From Paenibacillus sp. FSL M7-0420 (GTDB taxonomy: Bacteria > Bacillota > Bacilli > Paenibacillales > Paenibacillaceae): a DNA stretch of 64,000 nucleotides. The DNA lies in the NCBI RefSeq assembly GCF_038002345.1, contig NZ_JBBOCJ010000001.1, positions 6,696,001-6,760,000 on the forward strand, written 5' to 3'. Below are positions 41,539-49,415 of this stretch, piece after piece; the stretch's first letter is position 1, and each line of letters begins with the position of its first letter. Under the pieces are notes generated by a model. It was not told the origin of the DNA. It did no database searches and worked only from the letters and a program-made list of their open reading frames with translations. A program made the position numbers and the translations under genes.

Positions 41539-41793
41539 TTGTGGTCGGTTTATCAATTACATTTGGCCTACACAGCGCTTCTGCTCCTATTGTGGTCGGT
41601 TTTTCGACTACATCCAGCCTACACGGCGCGTCCGCTCCAATTGTAATCGGTTTTCCGACTACATCCAGCCTACACGGCGCGTCCGCTCCAATTGTGGTCG
41701 GTTTTTCGACTACATCCAGCCTACACGGCGCGTCCGCTCCAATTGTAATCGGTTTTTCGACTACAATTCGACTACACGTTGCGCTAGTCCCAT
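41539..41793. repeat. 51-bp hairpin tandem repeat, family 2, array D (5 copies)
   Basis: Units start at 41539, 41590, 41641, 41692 and 41743, an exact 51-bp period; the middle three are nearly identical. Each has TGTGGTCG (or TGTAATCGG), a T-rich loop and CGACTACA, forming a hairpin, then a shared spacer (TCCAGCCTACACGGCGCG). The array sits between ychF (start 41374) and the acetyltransferase (stop 41948). It aligns without gaps to family 1, see findings. The first and last units are the most diverged. Confidence 0.92.
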
Positions 41794-41863
41794 TTTTTTC
41801 GTTTTTCCGTGAATCCTTGGCTCACATACCGCCGCACTTACTCCCGAACACTGCCCCTTATGC

Positions 41864-41885
41864 AAAAAGACTCCTTGAGGAGTCC
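41864..41885 (-). terminator. Terminator after the GNAT gene
   Basis: On the minus strand GGACTCCT pairs with AGGAGTC around a very short loop, and five T follow. Confidence 0.75.
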
Positions 41886-41947
41886 AGTTACTTCGGCTGG
41901 TGCTGTGCAGAACCTTATGCCGCCTGGTGCTACTTTCCGCCTGCGGC

Positions 41948-42421
41948 CTACAGCGTCTTGGACATTGTGATGTCTGTAACCTGGAAGCCCATTTTCTTGT
42001 ATAGCCCGAAGGCGCGTTCGTTATGCCCAAAGACATGCAGGCCGATCTTGGCCGCCTTCAGCTTCTTAGCTTCTTCATCCAGCAGGAGCAGTGTCTGCTT
42101 GCCATATCCCTGGCCCTGGAACGGCTCAAAGATATAAATGTCATAAATGAACGCCTCCCGCACCCCCCGGTTCTCGGTCACGTTGAACCACAGATAACCG
42201 GCTTGAGTCCCCGAAGTCTCCTCTACTACCGAATAGAAATAAGCTCCCGCCGTATTGAGGCCTTGCGGCAGGTAGCGATTCATCGATTCCTGGGCCTGCG
42301 CTAACGCTGTATCTGCATCCCAGGCACCGGCTTGTACTTTCTCTTCTGCGTAGTCGCGGGTTGATTGCTTCAAGAACGACTGAAACGCAGTTTCGTCCAT
42401 CGGGACCAATGTAATCGTCAT
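41948..42421 (-). CDS. GNAT family N-acetyltransferase
   Basis: A 157-aa protein with the acetyl-CoA binding pattern FQGQGYGKQTLLLLDEEAKKLK (Q-x-x-G-x-G/A, near residues 100-121) and the C-terminal GLYKKMGFQVTDITMSKTL typical of GNAT. The first half has little specific similarity that I can name, so the substrate is unknown. It lies 44 bases downstream of fni on the same strand and may be read with it. Confidence 0.85.
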   Translation of the reverse strand: MTITLVPMDETAFQSFLKQSTRDYAEEKVQAGAWDADTALAQAQESMNRYLPQGLNTAGAYFYSVVEETSGTQAGYLWFNVTENRGVREAFIYDIYIFEPFQGQGYGKQTLLLLDEEAKKLKAAKIGLHVFGHNERAFGLYKKMGFQVTDITMSKTL

Positions 42422-42465
42422 TTGGATACCTTCCTTCGGTTCTGATTATAAAAGCAAGCCTGACG

Positions 42466-43611
42466 TCAGCGCCGGACCAGACGCGGCGTTCCGCGCAGTG
42501 CGTCAAGGTCCGGTGCACCGATGCCGAACATCACTGTCCGCAGCTCCAGCTCTACCTGGGCCAGCGCCTGATCCAGCGCCTCCTCGGAGCTGACGGCCGG
42601 ACCCAGCAGCCCCCGTCCGAAGCCTGCCAGATCAGCGCCAAGGGCCAGCGCCTTGGCGGCATCGACGCCGTGCTTCAGTCCGCCGCTGCCGATCAATGCC
42701 CCGCGCGGGGAGACCGCGCGGACCTCGGCAATGCACTCCGCCGTGGGAATCCCCCAGTCGGCGAAGGCCTCCGCAGCCGCACGCCGTACCGGATCAATGC
42801 TGCGGAACTTCTCCACCTGGCTCCACGAAGTGCCGCCTGCTCCGGCAACATCAATGAAGGCAGCACCCGCCTGATACAGCCGGGCAGCCGTATCGCCGTC
42901 AATCCCCCAGCCGACCTCCTTGATCCCCACTGGAATCTCAAGGCTCCGGCACAATGCCTCTATCCGCTGCAGCAGGGAACCGAAGCCGGTGTCACCCTCG
43001 GGCTGGAATACCTCCTGCAGCCCGTTCAGATGGAGAACCAGCCAGTCCGCTCCGGCAATCTCAACCGCCCGGCGGCATTCTTCTACCCCGAAGCCGTAAG
43101 CGAGCTGCACGGCTCCGACATTGGCAATGACCGGAATTGTGGGTGCATTGGCCCGCACATGGAAGGTAGCCGCCAGCTCCGCGCGTTCTACAGCCGCGCG
43201 CACCGAGCCGACGCCAAGCGCCCAGCCCCGGCGCTCCGCCGCTTCGGCCAGCCGCTCATTGATCTTCCCTGTAGCCGTGCTCCCCCCGGTCATGGAGCTG
43301 ATCAGCAGCGGGGTACGCAGCGTACGGCCTAAGAACTCAGTACCCAGTGAGATGGTATCGTAATCCAGCTCCGGCAGCGCGTTATGGCGGAACCGGTACT
43401 GCTCGAACCCGGTTGTAATTCCGCTGCCTGCCACATCTTCATTCAGGCAGAGCCGCACATGCTCAATCTTCCGTTCCCCGGTTCTGGAGTCGGGCAGCAG
43501 AGATTTATGTCCGGAAGGACCTGAGCCTGCTGTCTGCTGCCCTTGCTGGACATATGTGCCTAACTGCTCCACAGCGCTCTGCGGCACACCGTTTCGCGGC
43601 ATATCATTCAT
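42466..43611 (-). CDS. fni: Type 2 isopentenyl-diphosphate delta-isomerase
   Basis: An FMN-dependent enzyme that interconverts IPP and DMAPP. The ATG at 43611 (MNDMPRNGVPQ) has GGAGG 8 bases upstream and gives 381 aa; the frame opens 12 codons earlier. Typical features are RKIEHVRLCLNEDV, LISSMTGGSTATGKINERLA, PVIANVGAVQLAYGFG and the FMN-phosphate region IGSGGLKHGVDAAKALALGAD. It supplies precursors for the carotenoid operon on the other side of the repeat array at 43674-44312. Confidence 0.93.
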   Translation of the reverse strand: MNDMPRNGVPQSAVEQLGTYVQQGQQTAGSGPSGHKSLLPDSRTGERKIEHVRLCLNEDVAGSGITTGFEQYRFRHNALPELDYDTISLGTEFLGRTLRTPLLISSMTGGSTATGKINERLAEAAERRGWALGVGSVRAAVERAELAATFHVRANAPTIPVIANVGAVQLAYGFGVEECRRAVEIAGADWLVLHLNGLQEVFQPEGDTGFGSLLQRIEALCRSLEIPVGIKEVGWGIDGDTAARLYQAGAAFIDVAGAGGTSWSQVEKFRSIDPVRRAAAEAFADWGIPTAECIAEVRAVSPRGALIGSGGLKHGVDAAKALALGADLAGFGRGLLGPAVSSEEALDQALAQVELELRTVMFGIGAPDLDALRGTPRLVRR

Positions 43612-43673
43612 GCTGTCTTCCTCCGTTTCTGCTGCACTATTTCTCAAACTATAACAACATCACCCTACGGAGA

Positions 43674-44312
43674 ATGTATGCTGTTTTTCGCATACATTCG
43701 GCCATGTGCCTGTGTGCGAGCACAATGTATGCTGTTTTTCACATACATTCCGCCATACGCCCGCCTGCGAGCACAATGTATACTCTTTTCCACATACATT
43801 CCGCCATACGCCTGCCTGCGAGCACAATGAATACTGTTTTCCACATACATTCCGCCATATACCCGCCTGCGAGCACAATGTATACTGTTTTCCACATACA
43901 TTCCGCCATACGCCTGCCTGCGAGCACAATCTATGCTGTTTTCCACATACATTCCGCCATACGCCTGCCTGCGAGTACAATGAATACTGTTTTTCACATA
44001 CATTCCGCCATACGCCTGCCTGCGAGTACAATGAATACTGTTTTCCACATACATTCCGCCATATACCCGCCTGCGAGCACAATCTATACTGTTTTTCACA
44101 TACATTCGAGCCATAAGCCTACCTGCGAGCACAATGTATACTCTTTTTCACATACATTCGGCCATACGCCTGCCTGCGAGTACAATGAATACTGTTTTCC
44201 ACATACATTCGGCCATACGCCTGCCTGCGAGCACAATGTATGCTGTTTTCCACATACATTCGGCCATAAGCCTGCCTGCGAGCACAATCTATTCGGTTTT
44301 TAGCATACATTC
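43674..44312. repeat. 51-bp hairpin tandem repeat, family 1, array B (13 copies)
   Basis: Thirteen units start at 43674, 43724, 43775, 43826, 43877, 43928, 43979, 44030, 44081, 44133, 44184, 44235 and 44286. The period is 51 with single-base slips. The right half CACATACATTC is almost invariant; the left half varies (TGTATG, TGTATA, TGAATA, TCTATG, TCTATA). The last unit has TCTATTCGGTTTTTAGCATACA. Because 51 is a multiple of 3 and the unit lacks stops, several frames on both strands stay open with 17-residue repeats. I read these as by-products. It lies between the carotenoid operon end and fni. Confidence 0.95.
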
Positions 44313-44401
44313 AGCAACAAAGTCACTCTACGAGTTATTCATCTACTTGCAATATATCCCGCTCCACAATTACCTTCCATTATAGCACAACTATTGCACA
44401 T

Positions 44402-44430
44402 CCCCGCTCCGCCGTTGAACGCTGGCGGGG
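44402..44430 (-). terminator. Possible hairpin end of the carotenoid operon
   Basis: On the minus strand CCCCGC and GCGGGG enclose an inner partly paired CCAGCGTT...ACGGCGG, 10 bases after the last stop codon of the operon. No T-run follows, so its role as a terminator is uncertain. Confidence 0.4.
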
Positions 44431-44440
44431 TCCTCACTCT

Positions 44441-45916
44441 TCATACATGGCTTGCAATATATTCGCCCACCAGCCTGCCCGACAAGGACACCACAGGGGT
44501 TCCCCCGCCTGGATGCGTGGTTCCGCCTACATACCACAGTCCCTTAACATCCCTGGAACGGTTGCCCGGGCGGGAGAAGGTCTGCTTCACCGTATTGGAG
44601 GATATCCCGTAAATGGCCCCCTGATGTGCCAGCGTATCGCGGGCGATATCCTGCGGTGTGTAACGCTCCAGCACATCTGCGGACGACAGCCCTCTCACAC
44701 CGTGACTCTCCAGTACAGAAATCACCCGCTCCCCGTACGCATCCCTCTCCTCACTCCAGTCACAGGCCGGGCTCAGATAAGGCGCATTAGCCAGAATGAA
44801 CAGGTTGCTGCCGCCCGCAGGCGCCATCTCAGGCTCGGAATAACCGGAGTGGCATACATACACTGTCGGTTGCTGCGGCGGACGCTTATGCTCGAAGATA
44901 TCCTTGAATTCCTGCTCATAGTTCTCCGGGAAAAATACCGTATGATGCAGCAGCTTATCATACGTGCGCGGCACGCCTGCCAGCGTTACCAGCCCGGACA
45001 GGGACGGTTCGTAAGCTTCAATCCTGCGGTCCGTCATTCCCGGACGAACTGCTTCAGGAAGCAGCATCCGGTTGATGCTCAGGACATCGCCACCGGCAAT
45101 CACAGTCTTGGCCGGGTAGAAGCCTTGCGCCGTATCCACACCTTCCACCGCACCGGATACTACGGAAATTCCTGTTACCTCCGTGCCTGTAATCAACCGT
45201 ACGCCCAAATTCCGGGCGAGTGCAGACAGACCGCTGATTAATTCATAGGTGCCGCCCTTCACACCGTATACGCCCTCCTGAATCTCCAGATGACCAAGCA
45301 TGGCGAAGATGGAGGGGGAACGATACGGCGATGATCCCACATAGGTGGCATAGCGGCCAAGCATAGCCAGGGTATGCGGGTGACTGAAGTAGCGGAGCAG
45401 CAAGCCATGCAGGCTGAGAAAAGGCCTTACGCGCACCAGGTCCCGCACAAGCGAAGGGGACAGCTTATCCCTCCAGGACAGCAGCAGCCTGTTCAGGAAC
45501 TGCTTCTCGCTAAGCTGATACAGCCGTGAGGCTTCCGCCAGAAACTCCGGGAACCGCGCAGCATCTGCCGGGCTGTAGGAGGCCATCTGCTCCTGCATTC
45601 GCCCGGTATCCCTTGAGAAATCGACAACCTTGCCGTCTGCGAAGATATTGCGGGTACGCGGCTCCAGCTCATAGAGCTGGACATAATCCTCCATGCGGGC
45701 TCCCGCAAGCTCATAGAGCGAGCGGAAGACATGAGGCATCGTAATTGTACTTGGGCCGCGGTCGAAGGTGTAACCCCCTGCCTGCACACGCTGCAGCTTG
45801 CCGCCCGGATGCTGCTGACGTTCCAGCACAGTGACTTCCCAGCCTTCAGCGGCAAGGGTGACCGCACAGGACAGCCCACCGAATCCGGCGCCTATGATCA
45901 CTGCCTTCGGTTTCAT
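44441..45916 (-). CDS. CrtI/CrtN-type carotenoid desaturase or oxygenase, third copy
   Basis: A 491-aa FAD flavoprotein. The N-terminal dinucleotide fold is IIGAGFGGLSCAVTLAAEGWEV with ERQQHPGGKLQ, then FDRGPSTITMP. The C-terminal signature is GLWYVGGTTHPGGGTPVVSLSGRL. It is the last gene of the carotenoid operon and overlaps the glycosyltransferase gene by 4 bases (ATGA). Compared with the other two family members in the operon it has its own N-terminal region, so it probably acts on a different intermediate. A 3,4-desaturation or terminal oxidation is possible. The exact reaction cannot be read from the sequence. Confidence 0.88.
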   Translation of the reverse strand: MKPKAVIIGAGFGGLSCAVTLAAEGWEVTVLERQQHPGGKLQRVQAGGYTFDRGPSTITMPHVFRSLYELAGARMEDYVQLYELEPRTRNIFADGKVVDFSRDTGRMQEQMASYSPADAARFPEFLAEASRLYQLSEKQFLNRLLLSWRDKLSPSLVRDLVRVRPFLSLHGLLLRYFSHPHTLAMLGRYATYVGSSPYRSPSIFAMLGHLEIQEGVYGVKGGTYELISGLSALARNLGVRLITGTEVTGISVVSGAVEGVDTAQGFYPAKTVIAGGDVLSINRMLLPEAVRPGMTDRRIEAYEPSLSGLVTLAGVPRTYDKLLHHTVFFPENYEQEFKDIFEHKRPPQQPTVYVCHSGYSEPEMAPAGGSNLFILANAPYLSPACDWSEERDAYGERVISVLESHGVRGLSSADVLERYTPQDIARDTLAHQGAIYGISSNTVKQTFSRPGNRSRDVKGLWYVGGTTHPGGGTPVVSLSGRLVGEYIASHV

Positions 45917-47064
45917 TCATAACGCCTTCCTTTCCATTCATAGCCTCCGCGTGTGCGGCTTCCGCGCCAGGACGCCACAGCAATCAAGGACAGGCAGAGC
46001 ATGCTCGCCGGGAGAAGGAGACAGAACCAGAAAGGCTGCCGTCCGGCAGCATCACTAGTCCGTTTCACGGCCAGACCCGCAAGTAGCGCAGCAGCAGGCC
46101 AGAGCGCCGCGCTTAGCTGTCCGCTTAGGGCATAGTACAGAACGGCGGCGGTGGGCACCGCATACAGCGACAGATATGCAATAAGCACACCCAGCAGCAG
46201 CAACGGGCTGCGGCCGATACCGGCATAGATATTCTTCCGGTAGCCGTTCCATACTTGCCGGGCATTGTGGTACATCCGCATGAACACCTGCTCCGTAACA
46301 TCCATGAGCGTCACCGTTCCGCCCGACCGCTTCACGGCGCGGGCCAGCGCCATGTCATCCACCAGCTCGCTGCGGATGGCCTCATGCCCGCCGCAGCTGT
46401 CGTAACTGTCCCGGTGAATCAGGATGAAGCCTCCATGCGCCGCAACAAAGCGCGGATCTCTGGAGCCGCGGACCAGCGGAATGGGCAGGTGGCAGATGAT
46501 GGTGAAGACCATCAGGGGAACAACCAGCCGCTCCAGCCAGGTTCCGGTCATCTGCCGGGGGAAGCCGGTAATCATGCCGCCGCCCGCAGCGGAGGCAGCA
46601 GAAAGCGCCGTCTGAAGCGCCCCGTGCTGAAGACGGACATCTGCGTCCAGGAACAGCAGCCAGTCTCCGCTTGCCGCTTCTGCAAGCTGAGCGCAGGCAT
46701 GGGACTTGCCCAGCCAGCCCTCCGGCAGCACTCTTCCCTTCAGAACGCGTACACCACTGCCCGCTGCTGCGGCAATAGCCCCCGTTCCGTCAGTGGATGA
46801 ATCATCCAGTACAATAATCTCCATCCCGATTATGCCGGTGCTTGAGGCCAGCACAGAGGAGAGGCAGTCCCCAATATTATCCGCTTCATCCCGGGCGGGG
46901 ATCAGTACCGATAAGCTCAAGGCCCGTGAGGATGCCGTTGCTTTTGCTGACAGCGCCTGCGATCCTGGTGCTGCCCCCAGCTTGGGGAGCTGCGCTGCAT
47001 TCCATATTGCGAACAATAGCTGGAGCAGCACAATACCGGTTACAGCCTGAAAGAATACGTTCAT
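45913..47064 (-). CDS. Family 2 glycosyltransferase of carotenoid type (CrtQ-like)
   Basis: A 383-aa membrane-associated GT-A enzyme. N-terminal membrane segment (about 5-20), then the nucleotide-sugar fold LSVLIPARDEADNIGDCLSS, the DSSTDGT motif, FLDADVRLQHGAL (metal-binding D-x-D) and a Q-x-x-R-W-like region YHNARQVWNGYRKN. Four hydrophobic segments end the protein. In staphyloxanthin-type pathways such enzymes glucosylate a carotenoid carboxylate or hydroxyl. It overlaps genes on both sides by 4 bases. Confidence 0.85.
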   Translation of the reverse strand: MNVFFQAVTGIVLLQLLFAIWNAAQLPKLGAAPGSQALSAKATASSRALSLSVLIPARDEADNIGDCLSSVLASSTGIIGMEIIVLDDSSTDGTGAIAAAAGSGVRVLKGRVLPEGWLGKSHACAQLAEAASGDWLLFLDADVRLQHGALQTALSAASAAGGGMITGFPRQMTGTWLERLVVPLMVFTIICHLPIPLVRGSRDPRFVAAHGGFILIHRDSYDSCGGHEAIRSELVDDMALARAVKRSGGTVTLMDVTEQVFMRMYHNARQVWNGYRKNIYAGIGRSPLLLLGVLIAYLSLYAVPTAAVLYYALSGQLSAALWPAAALLAGLAVKRTSDAAGRQPFWFCLLLPASMLCLSLIAVASWRGSRTRGGYEWKGRRYE

Positions 47065-47801
47065 CCGCTCCCACCGCCCGGCCGCAGCAGGTCAAGCCAT
47101 TCATTGGTAGATCTCCCCCGGCGGAGCAGCGGCCTGAATTCATCCGGCATATAGCCTTGATGATTAAGTACTCTGCTGCGGTGTGACTCCAGTTGTCCGC
47201 TAAGAACAGTCTCCAGCTCACGGGCTACGCTTGAGCGGTCCATCTCCGCCCAAGGGAGCAGCAGCGGCGCACCGGCCAGCAGCGTAGCTTCCGGCTTCGT
47301 ATGCCGGAACAGGCCGTGGTATAGCGTCACTGGGACTACGGCCGCCCCCGGACTGAGCCGCAGCGCCAGGGCCGCCCCTTCCTTCAGGCTCAGCGGCCGG
47401 TGCTCCAGCGGCCGGATTTCGCCTTCGGGATACATCCAGACACTCTCACCCTTTTGCAGCAGTCCGGCTGTATACCGCAGAGAAGCCCGCGCATCTCCGG
47501 CATTGCCGGGGTTAATGGAATAGGCGCCGAGCTTCCTGAAGAAGGCATACTTCCGTAGCTGCTCCTCTTCCATCATGAAATAATGCCGCTTCCCCGGAAG
47601 CTTCCCTGCGGCGTGATAGGCCAGCAGGCCGTCCCACCACGAGCTGTGATTCATAAGGTAGAGAATCCCCCGCCCGGCAGCGGCAGCGGGCTGAAGCTCT
47701 CCGCTGACTCCTATGAAGTGGAAATGCCTGCGCAGCAGATAGAAGGAATTATAACGGTAGAATAACCAGTCAAACCTTCCCGATGGAACGGCTTCCAGCA
47801 T
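47061..47801 (-). CDS. PlsC-type acyltransferase, probably for carotenoid glycoside
   Basis: About 246 aa from the ATG at 47801 (MLEAVPSGRFDWLF; GGGAG 8 bases upstream); the frame extends 10 codons further back without a ribosome site. The acyltransferase motifs are NHSSWWDG (H-x4-D) and YPEGEIRPLEHRPLSLKEGAA. In a carotenoid operon this would esterify the sugar with a fatty acid. It overlaps the CruF-like gene by about 32 bases and the glycosyltransferase gene by 4. Confidence 0.85.
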   Translation of the reverse strand: MLEAVPSGRFDWLFYRYNSFYLLRRHFHFIGVSGELQPAAAAGRGILYLMNHSSWWDGLLAYHAAGKLPGKRHYFMMEEEQLRKYAFFRKLGAYSINPGNAGDARASLRYTAGLLQKGESVWMYPEGEIRPLEHRPLSLKEGAALALRLSPGAAVVPVTLYHGLFRHTKPEATLLAGAPLLLPWAEMDRSSVARELETVLSGQLESHRSRVLNHQGYMPDEFRPLLRRGRSTNEWLDLLRPGGGSG

Positions 47802-48555
47802 AGCGTAGACTCCCTTCGGCCAAAGCGGCACCTGCCCCCGCGATCACCGCGCAGGCAGGCAATCCCTCTGTCAGGCTGATCAGGCCGAACAGGATCAGGA
47901 TCGCCTGATACAGGCGGGTACCCCGGCGGGCAGCCAGGCGGGTGAACGGCACAGCCGGGAGCAGCATGGACAAGGCAGCGCCTGCAATCAGCCAGCCGCC
48001 GAAATTGCTCCAGGGCACCTGATAGAAGCCCCCGCCGCCCTCCCAATGCCAGAAGTTCCTGGCATGGGCAACAGGATCGAGCACCAGATCCATCAGGACC
48101 GTCCAAAAGCCGACCTGCACGGCCCGCAGCAGCAGGAGCCTGAGGCCGCGCTGTCCGAAATCATGGCTGATCAGCACGGCATTGCACACAACCGCAATCC
48201 AGGCGAAGCCCAGTGTAACCGGCACACCAAATAATAAAGGCCCGAGAATAGTAGAATAATTATAATCCCCAAACAACCGGCCGGAATGCACGCCTACCCA
48301 TTCCACCGCCATTCCGCCTAACCAGATAAGAGCCGCAGCATACCAGAATCGCTTGGTCATCCGGCCTCCCGAAGAATTGACTGACCAGTCAGACATGAAG
48401 GGTTTGAACTGCCCCTTGATTAATAAGTCCAGCCCATAGGCACCATAGAATACGAGAAATAATCCGTTAGAGAATTTCAGGCTGTCCGGAATTCCGAACA
48501 CGATCAGCAGCAGCGCACCGATGGTATACCAGATCCAAAAAAGGGTTCGGACCAT
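47770..48555 (-). CDS. CruF-like carotenoid biosynthesis membrane protein
   Basis: A 261-aa protein with about seven hydrophobic segments. The central part, HSGRLFGDYNYSTILGPLLFGVPVTLGFAWI followed by LDPVAHARNFWHWEGGGGFYQVPWSNFGGW, is typical of the CruF/DUF422 family. Members are carotenoid 1',2'-hydratases. Within this operon it would hydrate the psi end of a linear carotenoid, creating the hydroxyl for the glycosyltransferase. It starts directly after crtM stops. Confidence 0.82.
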   Translation of the reverse strand: MVRTLFWIWYTIGALLLIVFGIPDSLKFSNGLFLVFYGAYGLDLLIKGQFKPFMSDWSVNSSGGRMTKRFWYAAALIWLGGMAVEWVGVHSGRLFGDYNYSTILGPLLFGVPVTLGFAWIAVVCNAVLISHDFGQRGLRLLLLRAVQVGFWTVLMDLVLDPVAHARNFWHWEGGGGFYQVPWSNFGGWLIAGAALSMLLPAVPFTRLAARRGTRLYQAILILFGLISLTEGLPACAVIAGAGAALAEGSLRYAGSRSIGKV

Positions 48556-48557
48556 CG

Positions 48558-49415
48558 TTAGACCACCGCAGTTCTTGCACCGGCATACCGCACAACCGTA
48601 CGCTGGAACAGCTGGAGCTTGGCTTCATCGGTGACATAGGATCTTTTGCGGAAAACATCATACCCGTCTGCCTCCACAGCATCCAGAATAGCAGCATAGA
48701 AGGATGCGGCAAGTTCAATGGCAAGGCCGCTCTCCAAAGGATACGTATGCACATGCTCCAGCCCTCGCCGGAACCAGTCCAACGCTTCTGTCCGCAGCTC
48801 CTGGATAACGGCAGTAAAACGGTGATTGACCTCCCCGTTCTCCAGCTCCCGCTGGCTGTAGCCATGTCCCTCCATCACCTCAAGCGGCACATATCTGCGT
48901 CCTCTCCGGAGATCCTCACCCACATCGCGGATGATATTGACCAGTTGCATTCCTATCCCCAGCGCAATCCCCGATGTCCGTGCCGCTTCACTCTGATCAT
49001 CCCGCAGAACAGGCAGCAGCATCTCCCCTACCGTTCCCGCTACAAGATAACAGTAATCCTTAAGCTGCTCCATCGTGTCATAGGCTGTGAAGGTAAGATC
49101 TCTAAGCTGTCCCTCCATTTGCAAAAGAAACGGGTCACGCTGAAGCTGCGGGAAGCTGCTGAACAGCCAGCGCAGCGCCGGCCAGATGAAATGCCCGTCC
49201 GCCTGCTCCAGATTCATGAAATGCTCCCGCAGCTCATGAATGCTGTACGGCGCGCCTTCCGGCTCATCCACACTATCGTCTATAATCCGGCAAAAGGCAT
49301 AAATCACATGCACCGCCTCACGCCTGGGACTTGGCAGAACATCAAACGCCTTATGGAACGAAGTGGACCCTTTCTTCATCAGTTCCTCACATTGCTGCAG
49401 TATCCTTTCATCCAT
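48558..49415 (-). CDS. crtM: Phytoene/squalene synthase family protein, probably dehydrosqualene synthase CrtM
   Basis: A 285-aa head-to-head prenyl synthase. The first Asp-rich motif DDSVD is at residues 46-50 and the second, DVGED, at 164-168, followed by LRRGRRYVPLE. The companion genes are CrtN-type, which suggests C30 dehydrosqualene (4,4'-diapophytoene) rather than C40 phytoene. Chain length cannot be fixed by eye. It overlaps the preceding gene by 8 bases. Confidence 0.88.
   Translation of the reverse strand: MDERILQQCEELMKKGSTSFHKAFDVLPSPRREAVHVIYAFCRIIDDSVDEPEGAPYSIHELREHFMNLEQADGHFIWPALRWLFSSFPQLQRDPFLLQMEGQLRDLTFTAYDTMEQLKDYCYLVAGTVGEMLLPVLRDDQSEAARTSGIALGIGMQLVNIIRDVGEDLRRGRRYVPLEVMEGHGYSQRELENGEVNHRFTAVIQELRTEALDWFRRGLEHVHTYPLESGLAIELAASFYAAILDAVEADGYDVFRKRSYVTDEAKLQLFQRTVVRYAGARTAVV

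Noticed and set aside
43554..44303. A 249-aa plus-strand frame made of 17-residue repeats
   Set aside because: It is a product of the 51-bp tandem array; minus-strand frames of 140 and 155 aa cover the same DNA, and no ribosome site supports a start.
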